A stretch of DNA of 64,000 bases from Straminergon stramineum (taxonomy: Eukaryota > Streptophyta > Bryopsida > Hypnales > Calliergonaceae). Positions 12,090 through 24,839 of the stretch are shown one piece after another (positions within the stretch are counted from its first letter, which is position 1; each line of letters starts with the position of its first letter). The stretch is taken from the NCBI GenBank assembly GCA_963920665.1, contig OY987271.1, positions 9,489,350 through 9,553,349 on the forward strand. The letters are read 5' to 3'. The notes below the pieces were generated by a model. That model searched no databases. It worked only from the letters and a program-made list of their open reading frames with translations, and was not told the origin of the DNA. The position numbers were made by a program, and so were the translations under genes.

Positions 12090-12220
12090 ACCTCCAATCC
12101 TAGAGCAAAAACAAGGATAATACCGGAATTTTCAAGTGGAGGGAGGTGGAAAATCGCCCTCGGCTTTCCACTGTTTGTTCTTGGTCTTCTCTTGGAATAA
12201 ACTCCAGGTTTCAAAAAAAA
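12090..12220 (+). repeat. A-tailed repeat, also at the left edge of the window
   Basis: TGTTCTTGGTCTTCTCTTGG and AATAAACTCCAGGTTTCA followed by an A run (12178-12222). Positions 1-38 carry the same sequence with a few differences. The A tail and shared 3' end suggest a SINE-like retroposon, not proven. Confidence 0.4.
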
Positions 12221-12622
12221 AATGAAGTCCAAAAATATGATTGAAAAGTGGTTTTGGGTCCAGATTTGAAGTGATCACCATCCTGGCACTTTCTCAAAAA
12301 GGAAAATAAAAGTAGAGGGGGGGGGGGGGCTGGTGCGAAATGTAATCAGCGGCATCTGCAGAGCCAGTTGTGGCAATCTTGTGTAAATCTTTCTGGGGTT
12401 TTGCAGCAGTGCAAACTCAGGTTCAGTTTGTGGGTGTGTCTGGTGGTGGTGTACATCTGTGAAGCTTTCCCTTACACCTGTTGAAACTTGAAACTGGAGG
12501 ACTGAAATGGTCCAAAAGCCAGCCAAGCTGCCAAGACATAAGAAACAAGACATGCACAAAAGCTAAGCTCATTCCAGGACAGGGAGATGGGGTTCTGTGT
12601 GTGCTCTGAAACCCCTGACAAC

Positions 12623-12624
<2 letters not shown>

Positions 12625-12674
<50 letters not shown>
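12625..12674 (+). repeat. (AG)n microsatellite, about 50 bp
   Basis: An uninterrupted AG/GA run. It produces long false Ser-Leu reading frames on the minus strand. Confidence 0.97.
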
Positions 12675-12676
<2 letters not shown>

Positions 12677-12916
12677 CACATGAACTGATGATGGCCAAAG
12701 CCTGTCATCATGGGCCACTCACCTCCGAGTAAGTTAGACTAACTGTCTTCCACTTACAAAAGCATTACGGATCTCTGGTTCTCCAGAGCATCTTGTTTTT
12801 TTCAGGAACAGAAAGCTAAGCTAACCCCCAGTTGGCTTCAGTTGCCCTTACAGTACCAACAGACACTGGGGAATAAGTGAACTGAACTCCTGATGACCCA
12901 AGCGACCATTTTCTGG

Positions 12917-13147
12917 TTAACCCTCAAAAGGTCGAAGCAGACATTTTGTGTTTGATGGATGACAAAGAATCTCTCCATATAGGACATAACTATGACTATT
13001 CACCCTCGGAATTTTGTAAGAAAAGAGTAGGTCTTTTACAATAGTATGACTTCCAATCAGAATTTTTTATTTTTTGAAAGTAGATGATGTCACATGGTTC
13101 CAAAAGGGAGGATTTCCACAATCACTAGTCCGTCCTTTAAGGGTTAG
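12917..13147 (+). mobile_element. Short TTAA-flanked TIR element, family B copy
   Basis: TTAA at 12917-12920 followed by CCCTCAAAAGG. The interior matches the copy at 20541 (TGGATGACAAA, GTAGATGATGTCACATGGT). It ends CCTTTAAGGGTTAG, with one substitution in the terminal TTAA. Confidence 0.78.
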
Positions 13148-13679
13148 TGTCCCCTCTTCTTTGAGTTGTCAGTTCTCAAATTGCGAGTCTTTTAAAAAAA
13201 ATATAAATTATTTTTAGAAAAGAGAATGCATTGTGAATCCAATGGTGGTAGTTTCATCAAATTCTGAGCCAAACTCCGCCTTGTGGAATTTTTCAAAGTT
13301 AAATGGTGTAGTGTAGTTTGTAGCTTGGAGGAGGGGGGGGGGGGGGGGGCAACCAATGTGATTCTTGACCAAAGAGTCCAAGGAGAAGAGGCAATGTCCC
13401 ATTCTTTTTTTAAACTTACAAACACTACTCTCATTATAGTGACCACAGTGAATTGAAAAATGCTTGGAATGTTGTGAAATTTTACATGTACATTTTCAAC
13501 TCTCTTATCTTTCATTGAGCACAAAGGGCATCATTTCAAAATATTCTCACAAAGATATGCTTCTCAAGAAAAAATAAATAGAAAAAAATTCCTCAAGTTC
13601 TTGGCAATTTTGGTCCATTTTGAAAATACCCCCCCCCCCCCCCCCTTAGGATCATTATAGGCTAAGATGAAGTAGTCTA

Positions 13680-14330
13680 TTAAGATAGAAACACCTGAAT
13701 CTAACAATTTTTTTCTCCTTCTATCTCAAAGGTTGAATGAATGATAAAAAGAATTGATGAGATTAATAGCAAACTCAAGAGAAATGCAATGTAAATGGTT
13801 TGGTAATTTTTCTACACTCTATTGATTAATATATTATAAATTTTTAAAGCTAAAGTCACCTTCAATGGACACACTTGACACTAGAAGAAAACCATGTTTA
13901 ATTTGTCAAAAACTGCATTTTATTTGACAAAAACTATGTTGTACTCAATAGGAAAGTGTGGCTTGGATTTTGTTGAGTTCTCCCTTCATAACGCAAAATT
14001 TTGCATTTTAGCATTTGAACATAGAATTTGACAAGTGAAACACAAAGTTTTGAGTTACGAAGGGAAATCTCAACAAAATCCAGCCCACGCTTTTCTGCTG
14101 AGTTGAACACATTTTTTGACAAGTTCAATGCAATTTTCTTCTAGCGTGATGAATAAAATGTCTCAACTTTCATTGGTTGCTTCAAAAAACTCTTCAAACT
14201 CTCATTGTTTCCATTTGAAAAGTGGTGGTGGTGGTTTTGAGTCTTAAAAGTATTCATTTAAAGTCAATTTTAGGTGTTGGAAAATGTTGCCTTTAATAAA
14301 TGTTTCTACTTTACCACTCAAATGGAAATT
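13680..14330 (+). repeat. Dispersed repeat, copy 1 (also at 55530-55925)
   Basis: Shares an ordered series of segments with 55530-55925: AAGATAGAAACACCT, GATGAGATTAATAGCAAA, AATGGTTTGGTAATTTTT, CATTGGTTGCTTCAAAAAA and TTAGGTGTTG. The copy here is split by the 268-bp CACTA foldback. Confidence 0.65.
13879..14146. mobile_element. CACTA-type foldback element (268 bp)
   Basis: Starts CACTAGAAGAAAA and ends TTTTCTTCTAGCG (complement CGCTAGAAGAAAA), flanked by TGA at 13876-13878 and 14147-14149. Arms of about 120 bp pair over GGATTTTGTTGAG and TTCATAACGCAAAATTTTGC-like stretches. It sits inside a dispersed repeat whose other copy at 55530-55925 lacks it. Confidence 0.78.
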
Positions 14331-14588
14331 CCTCCCTCATATGCCTATTGGATATGTTTCACAACAGAAATGTACATTACGGATACGTAAAGAAAGAATT
14401 ATAATTCAAGTGGTAATAGGTTGGTTCACCTTATTTGGAGAGAGTAAGCCACATAGGTTTGCATCTCTAAAAGAGAGCAATAATATAAGGTAAGTATCCC
14501 CCCAAATGCTACTTTTTATTATTGTACCTAGTTACTATTACATTAGATTTGTCAAGTTCTAATCTTTTTTAAAAACTTAAGAAAATAC

Positions 14589-14613
14589 TTATATATATAT
14601 ATATATATATATT
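14589..14613 (+). repeat. (TA)n microsatellite
   Basis: About 12 TA units, followed by a degenerate CTAT/ATCT run to about 14670. Confidence 0.93.
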
Positions 14614-14920
14614 AGTTCAAGAAAATATATCCTTTGTCTTATAAAACTATCTATCTATCTCTATCTATAGTTTTATATAATATAAATATGAAGCTCTAAC
14701 AATTTCATAATCATAGTGTGTCCTCTGGTGTTGCCACAACCAAAATAGAAATAAAAGTAATTTTTCAAATTTAATTTAAAAAATAACTCAAAAATCCATA
14801 ATTCTCATACCATAGGTCTAAACGCCACAAAGCAATTCCATACACCCCTCCTTGCAAAGAGCTTTCCAACAGTATCAAGAACATGACCTAGAGATGCACA
14901 ATTCCATAGATCTCATTGTA

Positions 14921-14963
14921 ACCAACCAACCAACCAACCAAATAAACCAACCAACCAACCAAA
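14921..14963 (+). repeat. (CCAA)n microsatellite
   Basis: Two AACCAACCAACC tracts separated by AATAAA. Confidence 0.85.
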
Positions 14964-16644
14964 TATCATAACTTAAGATACAGATTATCCATAGTTTCCT
15001 GCCCATTCCAAATTCTATTCTACTCTTATTAAGGAAGGAGATGCATGAATTGTTCCCATTCTAAAAGCTTCCCTACAATGCCTACAAATAGACGACATGT
15101 CAAATGTAACATGTCATTCATTTCTAGATAGGAGGCACTTTTCAAACAACTGAAGGACAATAAATGCACGCCCTATCATCCCTTACCAACAGCCAGATGC
15201 CACAGATTCAATGGCAAGAAGTGTGCATCAATGTGTGCATCCTCTCCACTGCAAAAAAGAATATTAACATACTCAGGTGGGCACGGGTGATCATGTCCTC
15301 AGGAGATTTGTATTCAATTGCCATGAATGTGAATGAGTGTTGTAATCTTATTCAATAGCTCGACGGTCTGCCCGTTCGCCCGTTTTAGTCAAGGCTGGAA
15401 TGTACCTTACCTTAGTATCAATTAAATTGGTCTCTATTTTTTCTTTTTTTTAAGAAAAAATTTGTAAGGTGATTAAATTGGTCTCCTAGAGAGCATATGA
15501 TAGCTTAGTGTGTAGGACCTTCTCACACAGATGGAGTGTGAAGGCTATTAAGTTAAAGTTAGGTCAGGAATGGAGACTGAAAACCACAGGCCATGAATGG
15601 GCGAGCATGACCTTGTCCAGTTAATGATTTCCAGGGGTCTGGGCTTGTGAACATCACCGTACAAAGTGGTACGTGGACATTTTTTAAGTTAGAAAACCAC
15701 TCTGGGAGTAAATTATTAGACTTCACATACAAGGTAACTTAATGAAGGTGCCTGTCATTGCAAGAATTCCTCAGAACTTGATTCACAAGTTTAGGGTCAG
15801 GGATGGGATGGACTTCTGTTACATGCCTGTGATATTGGATATTTTAGATGAAAATCTGGTAACAATAACTCACGCACCCTTAACCTGCTCTAACTTAATA
15901 TGATCCAGTTCTCTTGAGGTCAGTAAAGATTTTAAAAAATCTTATAAAACTCTTTGCCCTTGAGAACTACAGTGTAAAATCTAATGATGGTCTGTCAAAT
16001 TTAAGTAAAGCATGCAAGGATTTGTGTTGTTCAGAATGCTGGTGTGTGGAAAATGGCAACAACTATGACTGGAACTGCACACAAGGTGTGGCACATAATA
16101 CCACTGCCATATATTGGCATCTATGCTAAAATATCACCAGGAAAAAGATGAGCTTTAAGGTATGGAAAATATATTTTACTTTTACTTGTGTTATGCCCAC
16201 CTAAGACTTTGTATTGCAGTGAATATCTTGGTAATACACTAATATGGTACCATATAATGGTCAACATTTAACAGTGGTATTGGGTTCCAAACCCTACATG
16301 CCATACCATTGCATAGTGTTTCCCCAATCGATTTCTCCAATGGATTCGAATATCACAACCAGACATGACTGAACATTCATGAAAGAAACTGCAAGCACCT
16401 AGAGTCTCACGGAAAATTCAAGGAAAAATAAGGATATCCGAAATGTTCCAAAGTCTGACATTGTTCTTCCCTTGTTAAAAATCCTCGCAGCCTGAGTTCG
16501 AGAATGAAGGCTTTGATCCTCAGTCAACTAATATAGGGTCAGTGCAGTTGCTGCCGACCATAGTGAAACTACAGTGAAAAGGGTGGACGGTCAATATTGT
16601 TCTAGAGTGTCAAGAGAAAAGACCATTGGCTGCTATTAATATTT

Positions 16645-19600
16645 TCAGTACTGAAATTGACACAAGGCAAGACTACCATCGGTGTGAGAAGTGAGCACCC
16701 GGGTTGAGCCAACCCGCACGCACAAAATGGGCACTTGTCTCGAAGGCACCAAGACGCTTGAACTATTGGCAACACCTCTGAGCGGAACTGTCGTCTCACT
16801 CCGGCTTGACTCAGGACCTTGAGTGTTGGCTCTTGAGCCAGCGCTGGGTCGAAAAGATTTAAGAATCTTCCCCGAGGAGGAATCCCAGATGCGCACCTTC
16901 CCATCCATACTCCCTGTCACAAGTGTCTCTGGGGCATAGTCTTGCAGATGTAGACTTTTCATCACACTCTTGTCATGACATTCTTGCCATAGAATTTCTT
17001 GAGTCCTGGAAAACATCAGGGACCCTATTCCGTTAGTACCGGCAGTACGAGTAGCATCATAGCTGAGCAATAAAGCTATTGGTACATCGTGTAATGGAAT
17101 TAGAAGTGATGAAAGAACTGTGTGGAATTGGGCAATGGTTGTGCACAAGCCGTGAACGACAATGGCGAATATACCTTATGTCCCAGCAACAAAGGCGACC
17201 TAATGACGTCCCTGCAAAAAGGAAGTGACCATTTCTACCCCACTGCAAGCACTCCACCTCTGCAGCATAAATAAGACCTTAGAATGTGAAAATATTTCAC
17301 AGGACTAAGCAAAACAAAATACGGGTGTAAAGCTTTCGCACGAGTGAAAACAGACGTTCCTAGTAGGTCACAACAGCAAGACTCTAGGAATCCTTTAAAA
17401 TATGCTCCAGCCCAAAATTGATGACCCACTCGCCTCCACAATTAAGAGAAACAACACTACCGTGAAGATCTCCCAATTCTGTACACTGCACTCCACTGTT
17501 GCAAGTATGAAGCGAATCAGAAAGTGGACCTCTCGTAGGATTCGGCCGTAGTAGCTGAGCCACAATTTCACCAGATGAGCTGTCGCAGAATTGCACAGAT
17601 CCGTCCCTAGAACCACTAGCCAGTAGTTGCATCTCTTCTTGCAAACATAACGTCGACACAGCAGCAGAATGGCACCTGCATCCCTGAGCATATTAGCGAA
17701 GCAGATTCCTTAAAGCTGAAGCAAATCCCCTAAACGACCAAGAATCAATGGTAATAACAACCACTTTAATTGATCATAATGTAAAAAACATAATTCAGAT
17801 GTGGCCAAATTTTATATTTCTAGAACCAGTGAAGAACATTATACGCGTTGGTAAAAAATAAAATAAACTGGACAAAAGAAAGTGCCCAAATGACCCACTC
17901 AAGACTGCTAAAACAACATGAGGCCCAATTTGAGCTTCTTGGTCACTTAGGGATTAAGGATCTACGTGTTCTCCACTGCAGTTGCGATCTAACTTTGTAA
18001 ATCACCAGTGAGATTCCGTGAAAGGAACACACGGTAGTATGGTTCTCGTCATCTCGCAAGTGTTCAATGACGACCCATCACTAGCGTGAAAATTGATCTG
18101 ATATTAATTCTTGCAAGAAAACATATATTCAATCCTATCTATGAAGCAGAATAATTTGAAAGGAAAAACGATTACAACCTCAATATTCGAGAGCAGCGTC
18201 CACTATACAGATCGTAAATACGGGCAGTACCATCAGCACAACCAACTGCCACCTCCGATTCCGTGCAGCTGCATCTCCAAAGTACAGAAAATCAGCTCTC
18301 AAGAACAAAAAGAATCTGCTCAAGATGTAAAGAGCTGCAGCTCCTACTATACTAGCCACTCTTACCTCAAGCAATAGAGACGACAACCATGACCACCCAT
18401 TTTATGAGTCACGCGTCCTCCTCTATTTCGATTCCATATCCAGGCCTCCGCCCCCGTTGCTGCAACAATCTGCCCACAACCCGTGCATCATACATCGTCT
18501 TTCTAGGATCATCGCCATCATAATAGTAGGGAGACCTCAAAGTCAGTAGCGCAAAGTCTCCGTTACATATTAGCCTGAGGTGATCTAATTGAATCAACGA
18601 CTATGATTTACTTACTGTTCGTAACTTGATATAGAAGGGTAATTCTGAACTGCATAGATGCAGAAAGCGAAGAAAAAGTGGATATGAACAATAGAGCCAC
18701 AAATACAAATACTGGTTTTGTTCACCTTGTTAGAATCAAACTCAAGATCGACTATAGGTGATTTAGGCTTGCCAACTTTGTACTCCTCCACACAATGCAG
18801 AGTGGTCGCAGACCACACGCGTATGATCTGAAGGCAAGAATGCATATGGTAAATAAATGACTGAGAGGACGACGCACAAAAGCATGCTTTCATTACATAA
18901 CCAGTATACTTTTTTTACAGTAGAAGCAAATCAGTAAACACAGCAAGAAAATCAAGCCCTAAGTTCTAGACACTTTTTCCGACCACTCATCCTTGAAACT
19001 TCAAAAACTCAAGAAATCCATTGGCCGAACTCCCAGATACAGAAACGAGGAGAAAGTGCAGTACCTGATCACTAGAGCCACTGACGATAGTGTCCATATT
19101 CATGCGGCAGCAATCCACCCTGCCCCTCCCGCATTCATCCCCACCTGCACATCAGTTCTAGCAACATTGTTGCAACTCCATATACATAAATATTGGTTGA
19201 AAATTCCTACATCCTGGATAATTACATCAAGATTTCTACATTATGGATTTCGTATAGTTGAACATAGTAATATTAAATCAAGGTCAAGTCCCCAAACCAA
19301 GAACTGATAAAAAAACAAGCTAGGACGCTTACCTTGAAGAGTGACCCTTCCACCAACGAGAATCCATGTTACCATGAACGAGATGGACTCGTTGGCGAGT
19401 AGCAACAGCTCTCGTTTTGAAATCCAAATCACTGGATAATTTCATATTCAACTGCGGAAACTTGAGTTTCAGCTCCTGCTCCTGCACCTCGTTAGATTTC
19501 TCCCATAAAGATGAGCAATTCGTTACTGCATTATGCCTGCAGTACACCATCCAAAAATTACTCAAAAAGTCAACACCACAAATCGATCTCCTCGATCCGC

Positions 19601-20217
19601 TGTAACGAAAACATAAATTGCAACCTACAGTAACCACAAAGTAACCTACATTGGCTTCACATCCTCTCACATGTGAAGACAATGGATCATTGTCCTGAGG
19701 AGCTCTCCCTTGTTCAAATTGAGCTCAGCTTTGCAAAACAAGGTGCCAAGGACTCTTTTTCAAGCCAATTCAGAGGGGGGTCAACAAGGGTTCTATACAA
19801 AGTAATGCAAACCTAAACCGACGTCTCTTGATAAAAGAACAGTTCTATATTAAATTAAATTCTAAAAAATCTCAAACTAACATCTTCCCTTCCACAAGTG
19901 CTCCACGGGTTCAAAACCCCAAAACCTCAAATCCTCAAATGACGAATCTCTCAGTCGAATTAGGGTTACATTAGAGCATGAAAGCTAGGCCATTCCCAAT
20001 CCTGACTGACCTCAGGAAAAAGAAGATCTCATAAAACGCCAGAAAAGAATAGGAATTGTGTTATAACGCACCAGGCACTGCAGACGACGGAAACGCGAGC
20101 GAGTGAGATTGCAGGCAGGCGCGCAAAGATGTGCGGCAGGAGCTCGGCAGGAGCACCTTCCCACGACACCTTGCCGATCTTCTTCATCTTTACCTTGCTT
20201 CTCCCCAAATTTTCCAT
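16645..20217 (-). CDS. F-box / WD40-repeat protein (At3g52030-like), nine exons
   Basis: Exons, all with GT-AG introns and matching phases: 20217-20072, 19536-19333, 19119-19065, 18827-18726, 18469-18366, 18274-18179, 17675-17461, 17259-17175, 17005-16645. They sum to 1,368 nt, giving 455 residues plus TGA. An F-box lies at about residues 17-56 (WEGAPAELLPHIFARL, then VVCSAW, with the Trp codon split by intron 1). About seven WD40 blades follow; visible strands include VSGSSDQIIRVW, VGCADGTARIYD, ASGSRDGSVQFCD, FAGTSLGRLCCWD and VTGSMDGKVRIWD. Members of this class are substrate receptors of SCF (Skp1-cullin-F-box) ubiquitin ligases: the F-box binds Skp1 and the propeller binds the substrate. 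The domain order resembles the Arabidopsis At3g52030 type, by recall only. The substrate is unknown. Exon 7's donor (CACG|GTAGTG) was chosen because it keeps the frame and restores a WD blade across the junction. The upstream flank is about 320 bp and ends at a TTAA element. Confidence 0.88.
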
Positions 20218-20540
20218 GATTGTTGAGAAAATCTCACAATACGGATCCTCAATCTCATTGACTTCGAAAACCTCAACTCAAATTTCCACGATTCTGATCA
20301 GATTGGGCGTACAATTGCTGTAACAATCAGGCCCCGCAGTAGTGCTCTTCCTGTCTCCATACGTCTTCTGAATCTTTGTTCTCTATGCATGAAACATGGA
20401 TGAAAAAAGTAGATGAAAAAAATGGGTGAACCACCGACTGCATTCGTGGGCCTAAAAAAAGGGGGTGCTTCACTCCTTCCTTCGGTAGAGAGGAACTCCA
20501 AGAGAGAAAGAATTCCAGTTCTTTATGGAAATGGCGTACC

Positions 20541-20770
20541 TTAACCCTTAAATGATGTCAAGGACGGTTTTTGTCCGATGGATGACAAAAGATCTTCCTA
20601 TGTACAACAAAAGTGCAATTGTTCATCCTTGAAATTTTGTGCAAGAAGGAGAGATCTTATACAGAATATTGACCTCTAATGAATATTTTTGGTTTTGTAT
20701 ACGTAGATGATGTCACATAGTACCAAAAGGGATGATTTCCATGGTCACTAACTTCACATTCAAGGGTTAA
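20541..20770 (+). mobile_element. Short TTAA-flanked TIR element, family B (222 bp)
   Basis: TTAA at 20541-20544, CCCTTAAATG, interior with GTAGATGATGTCACAT, then CATTCAAGGG and TTAA at 20767-20770. It is non-coding and lies about 320 bp upstream of the F-box gene start, so it may sit in its promoter region. Confidence 0.8.
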
Positions 20771-21815
20771 GAGTTTGTTCATTTAGAAACTTAGATGGCA
20801 AAATAGAACAAGTTTTTGCTAGACTTCCCGAACTACAAAATATTTTCTCTACACAATCTTACATCTTTTTTTTATCAATAATTGTAAAAATACATTGAAA
20901 AAATTTGGCCCGCTATTTTGAACATTTTAGAGCACAATCTCCGACAAACAAAATATATCTCTTACATGCAACAAACCCTAACACTTAACAAAACCCTAAT
21001 GCACAAAGAAGAGAATTTAGGGGCTAGAGGTCAAGACAGGGATTTAGGAAAATGTGACCACCTTAGATGAAAGTAGCAAGAACCATCTAGAAATTATAAG
21101 AACAACTTCAATGAATGCCTAACTTATTTTAATTATATTTTCAGATTAAGATTGACTAGTTTTAATATATTATTTTTTAAGTTGCCTAAGTTGCTAGGAA
21201 GCTATGGTATCTATCTAACTAACCAATGATAACAAGAGTAAAACCCATCCCAATTTGGATTCTTAGTAAAGAATCCAATTTTTCTATTTTGCATCTAAAT
21301 GGAGTATAAATTGCACTTACTAATGGTGTAATTGGAAATCAAAGGTTGAAATTGGATTGAAAAGGCACCATTTTATAAATTCAATATACACCACCATGTG
21401 GGACCCTTCCAACAAAATTTAAATCTCCAAGTGCTCAAAATGAGAAATTTTCATGGAAAGATGGAATGAATGCTTTGTTATAGTATATCATGCAATCTAC
21501 CTTTAGAAATCTAAAGTTTTTACATTTGATTTGAAGTTCATAACCTTAGATTAGTTATTAAGGCATTTAAATAGTATAATTTTTATATCTTGGTTTTTAA
21601 ACATGCATCTTGTACAAATTGTGAGTATAGATTTTTTCTTCAATTTTATAATGAAGGTCAATGAATTATCTATTATCAAAAGGTAAATTTTCTGGTACAA
21701 TTTTTGTTGCAAACATCAAGATTTTGATGCAACTTGAGTGCTTGATGGGACTTTGTGTGTCCAAAGTGTAAAATTACCCATGACCAATAAGAATGTTTTT
21801 TTATCAATCCTTGAA
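20771..21815. other. Gene-less stretch between TTAA elements
   Basis: AT-rich, no coding signal, no recognised repeat. Confidence 0.5.
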
Positions 21816-22770
21816 TTAACCCCTAAAGGACCAAACGTTGTTTTTTAGCAACATAGTGATTTCGGGCAGTTCACTATGGATGGAATTTTTAGTTTTTTTC
21901 TTTGAAATTTTCACACAACATGTGCCCGAGGAGTAGCTTCAAGACCCAAAAATTTTCATAACTTTGGAATACATGGTTAAAAAGTTATTGTATGATATGT
22001 TGTTTTCATTGCTTGGCGGGCAGCCTGGGCAACAAAAAAAACTTCTTTAAAAATCAATTTTTTTAAAAATAAAAATTGGAAATTTATTTTTAAGATTTAT
22101 ATATACATGAAAAGCTTTGAATCATTACATTTTGATCTATGAGATGAAAGTTATGAAGATTTTTAGTTGTGGGTAGTTTGTCGATAGTAATGGAATCTCT
22201 ACTCTAAAATAAACTTTGAAGACCTTTATTTCACTCAATTTTTTATATTTTTGGAAAAAAATAAGAAAATGAGGTGTAGATTGTTTATTACAAAAATTTA
22301 ACCTTTGTGATTGGCATTTTTCAATTCCATAAATAAATTATTAACAATTTAGTATTTTGAATCATTCTCTACTTCTTTCAACTTACTATTTTTTTCCTAT
22401 ATGTTGTACAATTCCAAATGATCTAAAATCTTTCAAGCATGTAGCCAATATGACTTGAAGAATGAATCCAAAGAGTTACAACCATTTTGGATGTTTTTTC
22501 ATAATGATCTGACCTTGTGAAGTGCATCTGCCCGGATTTTTGCAGGGCCAAAAAGTGGCTTTTTGTCACTTCAAATGCTAATATCTTGCAATCCAAACGG
22601 TGGAAATTTCTGAAATTTTTTCCACGTATTTCCAAACCAGGTTACTACAAGATCCTACGGTTACATTTGTCCAAAACTGTATTTTTTTAAAAAAATTTGG
22701 TACTTGTACTAGAGATGATAGTTTTGGAGCGTTTTTGGTGAAAACATAGTCAAATACCTTTAGGGGTTAA
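21816..22770 (-). mobile_element. TTAA-flanked TIR element, family A copy 3 (947 bp), inverted
   Basis: Inverted relative to the other copies. TTAA at 21816-21819 precedes CCCCTAAAGGACCAAACG, and CCTTTAGGGG precedes TTAA at 22767-22770. The interior is the reverse complement of copies 2 and 4. Only 10 bp separate it from the next TTAA element. Confidence 0.85.
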
Positions 22771-22780
22771 TATGCACTTA

Positions 22781-23353
22781 TTAACCCCTAATTGCCCAAG
22801 CCTTTCCAAGTGTGTTTTGACTATGAAAAAAGAGCATGGGCTTATAGTTATCCCTAGTGAAGCAGTTTAAAAAAAAATCTAACCATATAGATGTGTAAGG
22901 AGCTTGCTTATTAGTATACAAGCTAATTTCACGTACAAAATTGCATAGGAGTTGTGAGATTATAACAAGAAAAATGTATATTTTCTATTTTCAATTGTGA
23001 AAATCATGAAAATACTTTACTCTTTCTACTGGGACCATTTTCAAAGCCATTGGATAAATACAATTTTTTAGATCTCAAATAAAGTGTAACTGACAAACTT
23101 CGCTTAGAGCTAGGACAAGAAGTATAATTAGCAAGATTTCTTCTTCACTTACTATACACGTAACTATGCCTTTGAAGACCTCTCAAAAATCAAATATATT
23201 CCTTTTTTAGTGAAAAATTCAAGTTTTCAATAGTTAACCTTCAAAACTACACGAACTTTTTTTAAATGGTCAAAGGAATTTAACTACCAATACCAAAATG
23301 AGCCAAAAATTTCAGATGAACCATATGTGGTTGGTTGGACACTTAGGGGTTAA
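22781..23353. mobile_element. TTAA-flanked TIR element, 565 bp, different interior
   Basis: TTAA at 22781-22784 then CCCCTAATTG. The right end is CACTTAGGGG followed by TTAA at 23350-23353. The ends are near identical to family A over about 8 bp, but the interior is unrelated by eye, suggesting a second element mobilised by the same transposase. No ORF. Confidence 0.65.
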
Positions 23354-24839
23354 TATACTTTGCAATTGCATTTAAATTGTTGGTTAAAAAAATTCACTTT
23401 TATTCTCACTAAAACACAAATCTCTACCCATAGCAATTATTATTGAATAAAATGAATATCTAGATTGCTCAACACATATTAATATAACTAAGAATGTAAT
23501 TCATATTTTCTTTGTTGTAAGAGATTTTTTAATTTGGAAGTTTTATTTTGTATTCCAACATTTATTTTCTTCAAAATGTTCTTTCAAGACAATTACATAT
23601 AGATTGTTGCAAATATTGAAATGCTACTCAATTCAATCACTACAATTGCTATTATTCAATACCATGTAATTTCATTACTGATACATTTAATAATGCACAA
23701 AAGGATTATTTATACAACCTTCAAAATTATAGAATTCAATCCAAAACTTCAATTTTTTTGGTTCTATTTATATGTTGAATCCAACTACTAAACTTTTGTT
23801 CTATCCCTACTATTTACTTCATCTTCCAAAACAAAGATCAATGCACATTCTCAATCAATACAACATATTATATAAGTTTAATTCACTACCATCAACTTCA
23901 TTTACTCATTTCATTTGCTAAACTCTCTTAACATATGTATGTACTTGAAATAAAGACTCCCTTGTTTTTCTTCAATCTTCTAACTTCAATATGTTAAATC
24001 TTCTTTTATATACGTATTCCTCTAATCATATGCTCATTTGTTTGATATAAACTTTGAATCAAGCTTGTTTGTAAGTACTAAGTACATGATCTTAATCATC
24101 AAATTTTTAAAACTTTTTTATTATAGTGTTAGGCACTGTTTCTATTCATTTTCCATTTTTTCTTCTTACTTTCATTCTCTATGTAAGGCTTCACCTCCTT
24201 ACATTCTTAAAAGACTGATAAATTTTTCTATATGCGTCAATGTCAATATACATTTTATACTACCAATCATCTTCTTTCTTCACTTTAGTTAGAATTTAAG
24301 GGACTTTGGTAGTCAAAAATTGACAATAGTTTGAAACATGAAGTAATTAGAAAACCATGCTTCAATATAATTTCATTAGTTTGATCTTCCTTGTATAATT
24401 ATTATGTGAGGTATATGTCATGATGATGATTATCTAATAGATTTGAATAATATTTAAGTAGAGAAAACAAGCCTTGAACAATTTGTGATTCTGCAAAAGA
24501 CATCAAAAACATATAATAATTTGAATTCTTAATTAAAATTTGAAATTGAAATTAATATATATAAAAGAAATTTAATAAAAATTTTCAAAAACCAATCTTA
24601 TAGATTTTGAATTGTGGCTTCTATCCAATACATTCAATTTATTATTGTATTAATATTGAATATTAATAGTTCTAAAGTATCTTACTTCATAACAAAATTT
24701 TGCATAGCGCAAGATACTTTCAAATAGTATATACACATATATAATATGTTGGCTAACCTCGAAGTCTTCTACACATCAAAAATATATTTTCAATAAACTC
24801 ATAAACTCATATGTCATTTTTTTTAAAACAATTAATCAA
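23354..24839. other. Gene-less stretch 3' of HYDIN
   Basis: AT-rich. It should contain the 3' UTR of HYDIN just below 24840. Frame 24038-24292 is low-complexity Phe/Ser/Ile and unlikely to be coding. Confidence 0.5.

Larger units (their letters stand above)
12317..13645 (+). repeat. Three long G/C homopolymers: G13, G17 and C17
   Basis: G runs at 12317-12329 and 13333-13349, and a C run at 13629-13645. The tracts are precise in the sequence given, but homopolymer lengths are prone to assembly error. Confidence 0.9.
14150..16644. other. Gene-less stretch downstream of the F-box gene
   Basis: Holds microsatellites and part of a dispersed repeat. Positions 16100-16644 probably include the 3' UTR of the minus-strand F-box gene. 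No clear polyadenylation signal could be fixed. Confidence 0.5.

Noticed and set aside
12275..12711. Overlapping minus-strand open frames rich in Ser-Leu
   Set aside because: They are created by the (AG)n run. There is no conserved motif, and several frames are open at once.
22423..22635. Protein-like frame repeated at 53890-54102
   Set aside because: The similarity is that of family A element copies. Other copies have stops or frameshifts, so it is not a conserved gene.
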